Origin: Pseudomonas agarici
Lineage (GTDB): Bacteria > Pseudomonadota > Gammaproteobacteria > Pseudomonadales > Pseudomonadaceae
Direction of reading: 5' to 3'
DNA: 64,000 nt
Assembly (NCBI RefSeq): GCF_900109755.1
Contig: NZ_FOAR01000005.1
Span: forward strand, 124,001-188,000
Part shown: positions 19,508 through 27,127 of the stretch, one piece after another
How positions within the stretch are numbered: position 1 is the first letter of the stretch
Layout of the letters: each line of letters starts with the position of its first letter
Made by a program: the position numbers and the translations under genes
Notes under the pieces: generated by a model
Seen by the model: the letters and a program-made list of their open reading frames with translations, nothing else
Databases searched by the model: none
What the model was told of the DNA's origin: nothing

Positions 19508-19552
19508 CACTCGTTTCTCTTTGGCAAAGCGCTTGTAGCGGCTTAAAACGAG

Positions 19553-19580
19553 TGAGTGGCAATGGGCTTCAAGAGGTTCC
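19553..19580 (-). promoter_or_regulatory. hrp box (HrpL sigma factor promoter)
   Basis: On the minus strand the sequence reads GGAACC, 15 bases, CCACTCA. This matches the established HrpL-dependent promoter consensus GGAACC-N15/16-CCACNNA at every fixed position. It lies about 45 nt upstream of the chaperone start (19507). It implies coordinate expression with a Hrp-type type III secretion system encoded elsewhere; neither hrpL nor secretion genes are in this window. Confidence 0.88.
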
Positions 19581-19582
19581 AT

Positions 19583-19938
19583 CGATTAGCTGCATAGGCG
19601 AATCAGCAGGTGCCCGCCTCCCTTTTTGCATGAGTAAACCCATATAGCATGAATATAAAACATGACTAAATGTAACAATTATTTAGTTGAGTTATGTCCT
19701 GGCGGGCCGGGGCGATTAGTTCGTTAGCCCAAGTTCGAGCACGAAAGCTGGGGCTGGAAAATAGCTATGGGACTGAACAAACAATGAGATGGCGCGATAG
19801 ATGGGTATCGGCGTATGGGCGGCGCAGGCCATCCGTCCGAGCACTCGACGCAAATTCAACCTCGATAAGCCTTCGGCCTTGGCTCATCAAATGTGTCATC
19901 GATTATGGAGCCGGCGCCCCACGACCTCGCCGCTGCTG
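19583..19938. other. Intergenic stretch without a recognised gene
   Basis: Contains an ACTAAAT / ATTTAGT inverted repeat at 19665-19687, whose right part (ATTTAGTTGAG, 19681-19691) is identical to 13347-13357 at the other side of the adhesin/effector block. The rest is GC-richer and has short open frames without ribosome binding sites. I see no complete gene; it may hold eroded mobile DNA. Confidence 0.35.
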
Positions 19939-20280
19939 TTACAGGCAGTCCTGCGCGGCGCGTTTGAACTTCGAGGGCTCGAAGGTAGACGCCAGCAGCT
20001 GGCGCTCGTAGACGAACACTTTCCCTCCGCTCGGAGCCTTATAGGCCTCAAGCACATTGTCTGCCGCGAATTTGCTGGCGACGACGATCTTGTAGTGTCG
20101 CTGAGTCTGCGACACCATCGGGTTGAGGGCGTTTTTCTGCAACTTCGGTACAACGCATTCCTTATACTGCTCCGGTGTCTTGCTGGTCTGTAAGGTCAGG
20201 GTCGGATCGTTGGGTGCCGAGGCACACGCAGAAAGCAGCAACGAGGCCAGGGCCAGAACAGGGAGAAGTAGAAAGCGCAT
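19939..20280 (-). CDS. Small putative lipoprotein
   Basis: 113 residues beginning MRFLLLPVLALASLLLSAC, a lipoprotein signal with lipobox LSAC (Cys 19). The mature part of about 95 residues includes YKECVVPKLQKNALNPMVSQ and ends in Cys-Leu, so a disulfide between the internal and the C-terminal Cys is possible. Small lipoproteins of this type are common in Pseudomonas and mostly uncharacterised. It precedes the hrp/adhesin block on the same strand but is separated from it by over 350 nt and probably has its own promoter. Confidence 0.8.
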   Translation of the reverse strand: MRFLLLPVLALASLLLSACASAPNDPTLTLQTSKTPEQYKECVVPKLQKNALNPMVSQTQRHYKIVVASKFAADNVLEAYKAPSGGKVFVYERQLLASTFEPSKFKRAAQDCL

Positions 20281-20499
20281 GGGCGGTTCCTGAAAAAAGA
20301 CAGTGGGTCATTTCGATGACGGCGATTGTCCGGGTTTTCCAGGAAAACAGAATTTGCAATGTTTAATGGTCACTATCATCAGAACCGATACAAGCCCCTG
20401 TAACATCAGCGCATCGAAACCAGCAAAGAAACAGGCGGACCCGGCTTAATCGCTGGCAATGTGCCTCGCTTGTTTGCCAAAGCGCAGTCGAAAGTCTTG

Positions 20500-21222
20500 T
20501 CAGGGTTTCAACGAGGTACTGATCCAGTTTGCCAGGTCTGTGACTTCGGGACCGTTGATGGTATGCCCGACACCGGGATAGGAATGGAACCGTGGCTCGA
20601 TGGACAGGCTCTTGAGGAACGCCTGGGCATCGCTTGCCCCTGTGTAGGGAACCTGCGGATCGGCGGTGCCATGAGCGATAAACACACTCAGGGACTGGTA
20701 GCTCGACGGTGTCTTGACCTGTGTCCTGACCACCGGTAGCAGCCGCCCGCTCAACGCCGCCATACCGCGCAGCACTTCTGGGTGTCGCAACGCGACCTCG
20801 TAGGTCATCATCGCCCCCTGACTGAAACCGACGAGGAACACCTTATCCGGCTGGGTATGGTACTTCTCGGTGACCCGCTGGATAAAATCGGTCAGCGCCT
20901 GGGCACTGAGCTTAAGGTCATCGCTGTTGCCGTCGTACTGAGCTATACCGGTACGCTTGTGAAACCACTGGTAACTGCCCGAGTCCAGCTCCAGGCGACC
21001 GCGTACCGATAGAACGGTGTAGTTGGCCGGCAGGTTGTCCTTGATGCCGAACAGGTCCCGTTCGTTGCTGCCATAGCCATGAAGGAAAATCACCAGCGGC
21101 TGGTCTTGGGTCTCGAGGCTGGTCTGCTCGAGGTAATTCAGCGGCATATCCGCGAGCAACTTGGATTGCGCCTGTGCCAGGGAGCAAGTCAGCAGCAAGG
21201 CAAGGACAAGGGGTCTGAACAT
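20500..21222 (-). CDS. Secreted phospholipase/carboxylesterase-type alpha/beta hydrolase
   Basis: 240 residues with a signal peptide (MFRPLVLALLLTCSLAQAQS), so probably periplasmic or secreted. Domain PF02230 is indicated by LVIFLHGYGSNERDLFGI (oxyanion region), GFSQGAMMTYE (nucleophile Ser), AHGTADPQVPY (Asp) and YPGVGHTING (His), a complete catalytic triad. It is a distant paralogue of the frameshifted esterase at 8.6-9.3 kb, which has no signal peptide. It is encoded alone, convergent with nothing and about 70 nt upstream of the tyrosine recombinase stop. Substrate unknown. Confidence 0.87.
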   Translation of the reverse strand: MFRPLVLALLLTCSLAQAQSKLLADMPLNYLEQTSLETQDQPLVIFLHGYGSNERDLFGIKDNLPANYTVLSVRGRLELDSGSYQWFHKRTGIAQYDGNSDDLKLSAQALTDFIQRVTEKYHTQPDKVFLVGFSQGAMMTYEVALRHPEVLRGMAALSGRLLPVVRTQVKTPSSYQSLSVFIAHGTADPQVPYTGASDAQAFLKSLSIEPRFHSYPGVGHTINGPEVTDLANWISTSLKP

Positions 21223-21292
21223 CTTCGCTCCTTTTTGGAGTGGTCAGTCTGTGGGGTGACTGGAGCTTAACACCGCCCACCCCGTCGGACCT

Positions 21293-22240
21293 TCACAACA
21301 GGAGGCGGTCGGTGACATTGCGCCGCTCGTTGTCGTCACGCGTGTCGTAGCCTGCCGTGGTAGCGATATTGGCGTGGTGTGCCAGTTTCTGGGCAATCGA
21401 CACGTCGTATTCCTCGATCACTCTGGTGATAAACGAACGCCGGAAATCATGGGGCATGATCTCGACGCCGACTTGCCGCCCACGTTGCTTGGCAATGTAG
21501 TAGATCGCGTGTTTGGTCAGACGCTCGCGAGTAATGTGGTGGCCGCGCCGAATGCGGTTGAACAGAAAGTCATCGTCGGCGACTCCTTCGGGCAATTGCT
21601 CGCGACGAAACTTCAACCAAATGTCGAGCTTGTCGAAGGCCCAGGCCGGGGCGAACTTGATCAGTTCGCGATTGCCCTTGCCCATGACCCGCAGGCTACG
21701 CTGGGCCATATCGACTTGACGCAGCTCGATGTTCACCGATTCGGACTTGCGCATGCCGCTGCCATAGAGGATCGCAATGATCGCTGCATCGCGCAGACCC
21801 TGAGGGCGTGGATCGGCGGCACACACGTCCATCAGTTCACGGATCAGCGTGCGCCGCAGGTTGCGCCCCGGGCTCAGGCGCGAACCGCCGGTTGCCTTGA
21901 CCGCGCGGATCTTCATCAGTTGCTCGGGGGTGATCAGGTCCTGCTGCCAGGCCTGGTTCATCACCCCACGAATAGCGTTGACGTACAGCGAGGAGGTATT
22001 GGGAGCAAAGCCGTCTTCGCGCAAGGCCGCCACCAGCGCGGTGATATGCGCCGGTTGTAGCTGGTGCCAGGGAATCTCGTCGATTGGCGTGTCGTCCAGA
22101 CCCAGGCGATCCGCCGCATCCTGCAGCACATAACGCATGGTCTGTCGGCTGGAAGGCGCCAGGCGCGCCAGGTAGAGTGTGACCGGTGGAAGGACTTCCG
22201 CCAGCGGGTTGACGGGCGCAATCAGAGATGGAGAAGACAA
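21293..22240 (-). CDS. Tyrosine-type site-specific recombinase (XerC/D-like integrase)
   Basis: 315 residues with an N-terminal SAM-like DNA-binding domain (about 20-110) and a C-terminal catalytic domain. Catalytic residues are visible: Arg in GSGMRKSESVN, Lys in MGKGNRE, HDFRRSF (His/Arg), a His pair in LAHHANIATTAGYD, and the Tyr in GYDTRDD. The start is TTG 22240 with GAAGG close upstream; other in-frame starts are possible. It differs from the chromosomal XerC/XerD proteins, and no phage or integron genes are adjacent, so it may be a solitary chromosomal recombinase. A perfect inverted repeat with two TATAAT boxes lies just upstream and could be its promoter or target. Confidence 0.87.
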   Translation of the reverse strand: MSSPSLIAPVNPLAEVLPPVTLYLARLAPSSRQTMRYVLQDAADRLGLDDTPIDEIPWHQLQPAHITALVAALREDGFAPNTSSLYVNAIRGVMNQAWQQDLITPEQLMKIRAVKATGGSRLSPGRNLRRTLIRELMDVCAADPRPQGLRDAAIIAILYGSGMRKSESVNIELRQVDMAQRSLRVMGKGNRELIKFAPAWAFDKLDIWLKFRREQLPEGVADDDFLFNRIRRGHHITRERLTKHAIYYIAKQRGRQVGVEIMPHDFRRSFITRVIEEYDVSIAQKLAHHANIATTAGYDTRDDNERRNVTDRLLL

Positions 22241-22272
22241 AACCTTCGCTCAGGCGGGACATGAATCCCGCA

Positions 22273-22296
22273 GTATAATCCACTGTGTGATTATAC
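22273..22296. promoter_or_regulatory. Inverted repeat with two opposed TATAAT boxes upstream of the recombinase gene
   Basis: GTATAATC at 22273-22280 and GATTATAC at 22289-22296 form perfect 8-bp arms around 8 bases (CACTGTGT). Each arm contains a consensus -10 hexamer, one per strand. On the minus strand the box is 50 nt from the TTG start, so it can serve as promoter. The symmetry also resembles a tyrosine recombinase or repressor binding site. Confidence 0.45.
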
Positions 22297-22323
22297 AGTA
22301 CCGTTGAACTATAGGGAGACCGA

Positions 22324-22349
22324 CGTTCCCGCGCCCGAGCGAGGGAACG
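22324..22349. repeat. Hairpin/REP-like inverted repeat between two genes
   Basis: CGTTCCC at 22324-22330 pairs with GGGAACG at 22343-22349 around a GC-rich 12-nt loop. It resembles short intergenic GGGAACG palindromes that are common in Pseudomonas. No T-run follows on either strand, so terminator function is uncertain. Confidence 0.4.
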
Positions 22350-22362
22350 ATCAATGTCAGGT

Positions 22363-22593
22363 TTATTGAGTGCTAAGCTGCTGCACGATCTTGTCCTTCA
22401 CCAGCAAGCGCTTCTCCTTGAGCCTTTTCAGTTCATCATCTGCCGCCAGGGCCGACTCGGCTGCCAACACACGTTTGTCAATATCTTCATAGTCATTGAG
22501 CAACTGATTGAGTTTGTTGTCCTGAGCCCTACTCTCCTTGATCTGCTCCCGGGTCAAGTTCAGGTCTGCGAACAAATCGTGCTTAACCGGCAT
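22363..22593 (-). CDS. YdcH / DUF465 family small coiled-coil protein
   Basis: 76 residues, highly charged, starting MPVKHDLFADLNLTREQIKE and continuing with a heptad-rich helix containing LLNDYEDIDKRVLAAES and DDELKRLKEKRLLVKDKI. This matches the DUF465 (YdcH-like) pattern in length and motif; the family is widespread in Proteobacteria and has no firm function. The gene appears monocistronic, with a palindrome at its 3' side. Confidence 0.88.
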   Translation of the reverse strand: MPVKHDLFADLNLTREQIKESRAQDNKLNQLLNDYEDIDKRVLAAESALAADDELKRLKEKRLLVKDKIVQQLSTQ

Positions 22594-22667
22594 ATCGTCA
22601 CCTCTTGTGGCTGATGGCTGTTCAGGGCGTTGCCCTTAAGCAATAGCACGCCCTGAGCTCGATTGCT

Positions 22668-24815
22668 TCACCGTGTGGCTTTACGACGACGAACCCACCG
22701 CCACGCTACACCACCGAGCAATACCAGGGCGGCCACCGGGAGCAGCGCCTTGTAAGGTCGCAATGCCGAACGCACGCTGTTCAATGGTTGGGTCAGGTAG
22801 CGTTTATTGGCCTCATCGAACTTTGGCTCCTGGCACTGCTGGCCGAAATTCGCCGCCCAACTGACATACGGCCCCTGCTCGACATAACGCTGGTAATAGC
22901 GGATTTCTTCGTCGCTACCCGCCACCCAGCCAGCGGCGTTGCAAAGCACCGCGGCGAAGGCCTGGCTGCTGCGAGGCAACTGATCGGCGGCGTGGTTCGC
23001 CAGGTCCGCCGCGATCCAGCGATAATGATAACGCTGGTTGGGCCTGGCTTCGCTGCCCTGTTGGCGCCGCACCTCCGCTGTTTCCAGGAATGGTCCCGGT
23101 TTCACCTCCAGTTTGCCCAGGCTATATCCGCCGCCCAGCCAGCGATAATCCGGCGACATCTCGTAACCGAGTATCTCCATCCCCGACTTGCGCGCCAGGG
23201 TCGCCGCCGCGAACAGCGACTCGGCCCGGCCAGTAGCGGTCCAGCGCGATGCGGCGTCCTGGCGGGCCTTGCCGTATGCGTGGGCAGCAGCTTGCAGTTC
23301 CGGGCTTTCGAAGTAGGCCGGTGCTTCATCGTAGCGACCTTCACGCAGCAAGCGTCGCCCCAATAGTTCGCGCAATTGCGCGGCTATCGGGCGCAGGACA
23401 TAGTTGTCCCGATCTTGCGCCTTGGCCAGCGGCGGCGCAGCTACCTGGGTATCGACATAGATCTTTAGTTCATCAAGAGTCAGGACCCGCTCGGCCACAG
23501 TTGCCGCATCGGGCCAGTAGATGTCCTGGCTACGATAGAGCTGGTCGAAGGCTTGCAGGTAGTCGCCGCGATCCAGGGCCAGGATCGCGCTTTCACCCTC
23601 GACCCGGCAGCCGGGCTGGACATTTTCCCAGGCCCCGTCCGCGTTACGCCGTGGCCCCCACACCTCGTCCTTGGGAAACGCCTCGGCTGCCTTGGCATAG
23701 GCGGCAGCTGCCTGGAGCTTGTCGCCGTCGCGCAAGGCCAGCTTGGCCCTCACCCACCAGGCCAGGCCGCCGTCACCGGCGTGATCGAGATAGGCTCTGG
23801 CGGCGACGAAGTCACCCTTCTGATAACTCAGCGCCGCCAGGCGATCGGCGTTGTCGAAACTGGCGGTGACACTCGCTAGCAGCAACCGGGTCAGGCGTTG
23901 CTCCTGCGCCGGCTGCTCGTCGAAGAACCAGCCGACACGACTCAATAGGTAGGCGGTGAACAGCTTCTGCACCGTTGGGTACTTCAATTGCTCCAGCAAC
24001 TGCTCGTCCGCCAGCGCCACCAGTTCTCGGGCCACCTGCTTGAGCGAGCTATAGCCTGTACCCGCGCCCAAGCGGCTCTGACTGGCGTACAATTGGACCG
24101 CGCTTTCCCAGTCGCCGTTGAGTTTGGCCAACCGGGCTTCTTCCCCGAGGCTGGCAATTCCCAGCTCCAACGGGTCGCTGAAGTCCTCGGCACTCAGTTG
24201 CCGCGCCTGCTGGAAGGCCAGTCGCGCCTGGGCCCGCAGCGCCGCCGAGATCACTTGCGGATCGACACTGGCCTCGATGCTCAAGGCCACCAAGGCGCGT
24301 CCCAGGGAATAGGCTGCCCAAGTGCTGCGCAGTCCGCGCTGATCAGCCGGTAACGCGAGAACTTTGCGAAAATACTGCGCTGCCAGGGCTTGATTGCCAA
24401 TGTCGAAGGCCACCGCGCCGGCGATATACAGGCGTAATTCGTCAGGCAGCTCCCGCCCTAGAGCCTCCACCTGTTGCGGGTCCTGCAACGCCCGCAGCTG
24501 CGCCACCTTAGCCCGTAGGTTTTCCGGCAGTTCAGTAGCCTCGACCTTGTCGCGCTGCTCACGGTAGGGCCGAGTGTTGTCGTCGCTGTCCCAGGAGGGT
24601 TGCAGCGTGGCGTCGGTGGCAGTCTTGAGACCGGCCATAGCCTGGCCGAGACGGCTCACCTCAAAGGCGAAGTTGGTTTCCGGCAGCTCGGCCAGGGATT
24701 GTGCGCGATCGTCGAGCAAACGTAACGGGAAGTCCGGACCGCAGGCCAGAGCCGATCCGAGCGGCAGTCCGAGGGACAAGCACAGCAAGTGCCGGGGCCA
24801 GTTACGGGTAGACAT
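22668..24815 (-). CDS. Periplasmic TPR-like repeat protein with C-terminal membrane anchor
   Basis: 715 residues from ATG 24815, which gives a signal peptide (MSTRNWPRHLLCLSLGLPLG then SALA, followed by CGPDFP). A start at 24890 would precede it with 25 non-signal residues and is rejected. The body is helical with repeated A-x3-Y/F patterns typical of degenerate TPR/Sel1 units, and contains ALDRGDYLQAFDQLYRSQDI. The C-terminus has one membrane segment (LLPVAALVLLGGVAWRWV) and a basic tail. It overlaps the DUF3142 gene by 14 nt, so the two are translationally coupled. Function unknown; a scaffold in the envelope is plausible. Confidence 0.75.
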   Translation of the reverse strand: MSTRNWPRHLLCLSLGLPLGSALACGPDFPLRLLDDRAQSLAELPETNFAFEVSRLGQAMAGLKTATDATLQPSWDSDDNTRPYREQRDKVEATELPENLRAKVAQLRALQDPQQVEALGRELPDELRLYIAGAVAFDIGNQALAAQYFRKVLALPADQRGLRSTWAAYSLGRALVALSIEASVDPQVISAALRAQARLAFQQARQLSAEDFSDPLELGIASLGEEARLAKLNGDWESAVQLYASQSRLGAGTGYSSLKQVARELVALADEQLLEQLKYPTVQKLFTAYLLSRVGWFFDEQPAQEQRLTRLLLASVTASFDNADRLAALSYQKGDFVAARAYLDHAGDGGLAWWVRAKLALRDGDKLQAAAAYAKAAEAFPKDEVWGPRRNADGAWENVQPGCRVEGESAILALDRGDYLQAFDQLYRSQDIYWPDAATVAERVLTLDELKIYVDTQVAAPPLAKAQDRDNYVLRPIAAQLRELLGRRLLREGRYDEAPAYFESPELQAAAHAYGKARQDAASRWTATGRAESLFAAATLARKSGMEILGYEMSPDYRWLGGGYSLGKLEVKPGPFLETAEVRRQQGSEARPNQRYHYRWIAADLANHAADQLPRSSQAFAAVLCNAAGWVAGSDEEIRYYQRYVEQGPYVSWAANFGQQCQEPKFDEANKRYLTQPLNSVRSALRPYKALLPVAALVLLGGVAWRWVRRRKATR

Positions 24816-26004
24816 TCCAAGCTCCTTGATCGATTCGGATACAGCGTGCCCAGCCGAGCACGCGCTGGCCCCCAGCGGCAATGCGCGCACTGGATCGGCG
24901 GGTAAAGATCAGATGTCGTGGCGTTTGCTGCAAGGTGTAGCCATTGAGTCCGTCGACGCCATCACATTGCTCAGCCGTGAGTTCAATGCGCTCGGGTAGC
25001 GCTCGATCGAGATTGCCGACGTTCTCCAGTCGTATGTCATAGAGGCCGTCCTGGGCCAACAGTTCAACCCGCCACTGACTCGCCAGGGCATCGCCGCGAG
25101 CCACCGCCTGTAAGGTGGATAGGCTCCAGGCACGACGGTCGCCGGGCAACGGCAGACGAAACCAGATCAGCCCGGCCAGGTGGGCGGGTGGTTGGGTTCG
25201 CAGCTGTTTGGCCAGGGTCGCCAGTTGCTGCGGATCGGCCAACAGTTCGCGGCGCTCACCGCCACGGCTCAGCGGCGTTTCGCTTTCCACCACAGGTGCG
25301 CCTTCGGCGCCGGGCAGCAAGGCCATGCCATAAGCCGGCAGTGCCAGGTAGAAAGGTTTATCGCTGATCTGCCCCCAGCGCTCGGCCCATTCCCTGGCCA
25401 GCCCCGGATTAAACAAACCGAGCCTCGGATGACTGACCGCATGAACCTGCAACACACTGCTGTCGACCGCCTGCAACAAGGCAGGTAGTTGGGGGCTGTT
25501 GAGCCAAGCAGGCAAGGCGGTAATGCTCAGTTTCAACGAAGACGGTAAGTGCTGGCGCAATTTCCACAGAAAGTCAGTATAGCCCGATAGGCGTGCACTG
25601 GCGCTGTCATGGTCGATTTCCAGTCCTGTCGGTACCACGCCCGCCGCCCGCCAGTCCGCCAGCAGTTGTGAAATCTGCGCGCGCGCCCTGTCTGGATCGA
25701 GGGCCGGCAATTGGCCGTCAAGGCGCACCACCGCGATGACCGGACGGCCATCGGCTTTGAGCTGCGCCAGATTGACCAGTGCCCTGCTCCACCCGGCCTT
25801 GGGTTGGACCTGCAACGCCAGCACCCGCAGGGTGGAAAAGTCTGCCCGGCTCTGGGCCAGGGCCTGCTCGTGGGCTGGCCGCCACTGGCGTTGCCAGACA
25901 TAAAGTTGCTGGTCGAAAGGTGTGGGCGGCTCCGGCTGACAGCCACCAAGCAGCAGGAGCAAACCCACCGGAATTAGCCCGCGAGCAAGAAAAGTGACGG
26001 ACAT
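24802..26004 (-). CDS. DUF3142 lipoprotein
   Basis: 400 residues from ATG 26004, which gives a lipoprotein signal (FLARGLIPVGLLLLLGGC, lipobox LGGC). The in-frame start at 26133 is rejected for that reason. The mature protein resembles a glycoside-hydrolase-like TIM barrel as described for DUF3142: YVWQRQWRPAHEQALAQS at the beginning, then GLEIDHDSASARLSGYTDFL with an acidic pair and AGLIWFRLPLPGD. Enzyme activity has not been assigned. It starts 64 nt after the squalene synthase stop and overlaps the TPR gene downstream, so the pair may be co-transcribed with the cyclase-synthase genes. Confidence 0.75.
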   Translation of the reverse strand: MSVTFLARGLIPVGLLLLLGGCQPEPPTPFDQQLYVWQRQWRPAHEQALAQSRADFSTLRVLALQVQPKAGWSRALVNLAQLKADGRPVIAVVRLDGQLPALDPDRARAQISQLLADWRAAGVVPTGLEIDHDSASARLSGYTDFLWKLRQHLPSSLKLSITALPAWLNSPQLPALLQAVDSSVLQVHAVSHPRLGLFNPGLAREWAERWGQISDKPFYLALPAYGMALLPGAEGAPVVESETPLSRGGERRELLADPQQLATLAKQLRTQPPAHLAGLIWFRLPLPGDRRAWSLSTLQAVARGDALASQWRVELLAQDGLYDIRLENVGNLDRALPERIELTAEQCDGVDGLNGYTLQQTPRHLIFTRRSSARIAAGGQRVLGWARCIRIDQGAWNVYP

Positions 26005-26068
26005 ACGAGCCTTTATCGAACGCAACGAAGCTATTTGTTGGCCGCCATAGTACCTGAAGAAACCACGC

Positions 26069-27127
26069 TCAGAGATGGGCCAGCGGCAGCCGCCGTGCCG
26101 CCCGTTCGAACAGCTGGCGTAACCCGGCATCATCAGCGCTCATCGACTGCAAGGTGATAAAGGTTGCCGTCGCTAATGTGCGTGACACCTTCACTTGTGA
26201 TCCGGCCTGGAAATCTGGACGTCGATGCAAGTTGCGCAGCGTCAGTATCGCCAGGCCAATGGCATGCAGGCAGAAAAACCTCAGGCTGGAATGTCGTGGC
26301 GCGATCAACAACGCATAGTCCATGGCGCGACGTAGATGGGCATGGGCGAAGCCGATCAGTTCGATCATCGCCGGCCCATAACCCGGCTGCGTATTCGGGT
26401 GCAATGACAACAGGCTTACGCCGTGCCTCTCGAACAGGTCCCGTGGCAACCGGCATATTCCGACCTGACGGTCTTCCCATTGATCCTTGAGAATATTGGC
26501 CAATTGCAAGCCTTCGCCAAAAGACAACGCCAGTGACAACATCCGCTCCCGGTGAACCGCGTGTTCCTGATCGAAATCCACCAGCAGCTCGGTGAACATG
26601 ACCCCGACCACGCCAGCGACGTAGTAGCAATAGCGCTCCAATTCACCCAAGGTCGCCAGCCCGACAGGACCGGTAAGCCGATAGAACTCGGCCATGCCCG
26701 AACACATGGTAGTCAGGCATCTCAAGATAGCCTCCCGTTGAACCGTGCTCAGGGTATGGAATACTTCCAAAATCAACGGAAACTGGCGTAGCAAATCTCT
26801 TTCCGCTGGCGAACTGGCCTCGGAAAGCCGTAGAGACAGCTCATCGCAGAACTGCCGGGCATCAATATCACCGGCCATCGTTTTCAGGTATTCGGCGCCA
26901 TAGTGCAATTTATCGACAACAGGCAGCGCCGGTTCGTCTTCAATGGTATCGGCGATACGACAGAGCAAATAGGCGTTGGTCATGGCCTTGCGTAATGGGG
27001 GGGGCAACGCCGGAATGCTGAGGGCGAAGGATCGGGACACGCGGGGGAAAATCGCCTCTTGATAAGCAAGGGCGCTTTGCGGTGTCGATATTTCAGTAGC
27101 GCTAGTCAGCGTCATGGTCAGGCTCAC
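26069..27127 (-). CDS. Squalene/phytoene synthase family protein, probably squalene synthase
   Basis: Head-to-head condensing prenyl synthase, 352 residues. Both aspartate-rich motifs are intact: DTIED (residues 60-64) and DQWED (215-219), with SRSFALSIPALPPPLRKAM, NAYLLCRIAD and YCYYVAGVVGVMFTELL. These stretches resemble one-step squalene synthases (as in Methylococcus and eukaryotes) more than HpnC/HpnD. No HpnE/CrtN-like oxidoreductase gene is nearby, which supports a one-step, NADPH-dependent FPP to squalene reaction. GTG 27127 overlaps the cyclase stop (GTGA); ATG 27115 is the alternative start. Phytoene or dehydrosqualene synthase cannot be excluded. Confidence 0.85.
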   Translation of the reverse strand: MSLTMTLTSATEISTPQSALAYQEAIFPRVSRSFALSIPALPPPLRKAMTNAYLLCRIADTIEDEPALPVVDKLHYGAEYLKTMAGDIDARQFCDELSLRLSEASSPAERDLLRQFPLILEVFHTLSTVQREAILRCLTTMCSGMAEFYRLTGPVGLATLGELERYCYYVAGVVGVMFTELLVDFDQEHAVHRERMLSLALSFGEGLQLANILKDQWEDRQVGICRLPRDLFERHGVSLLSLHPNTQPGYGPAMIELIGFAHAHLRRAMDYALLIAPRHSSLRFFCLHAIGLAILTLRNLHRRPDFQAGSQVKVSRTLATATFITLQSMSADDAGLRQLFERAARRLPLAHL

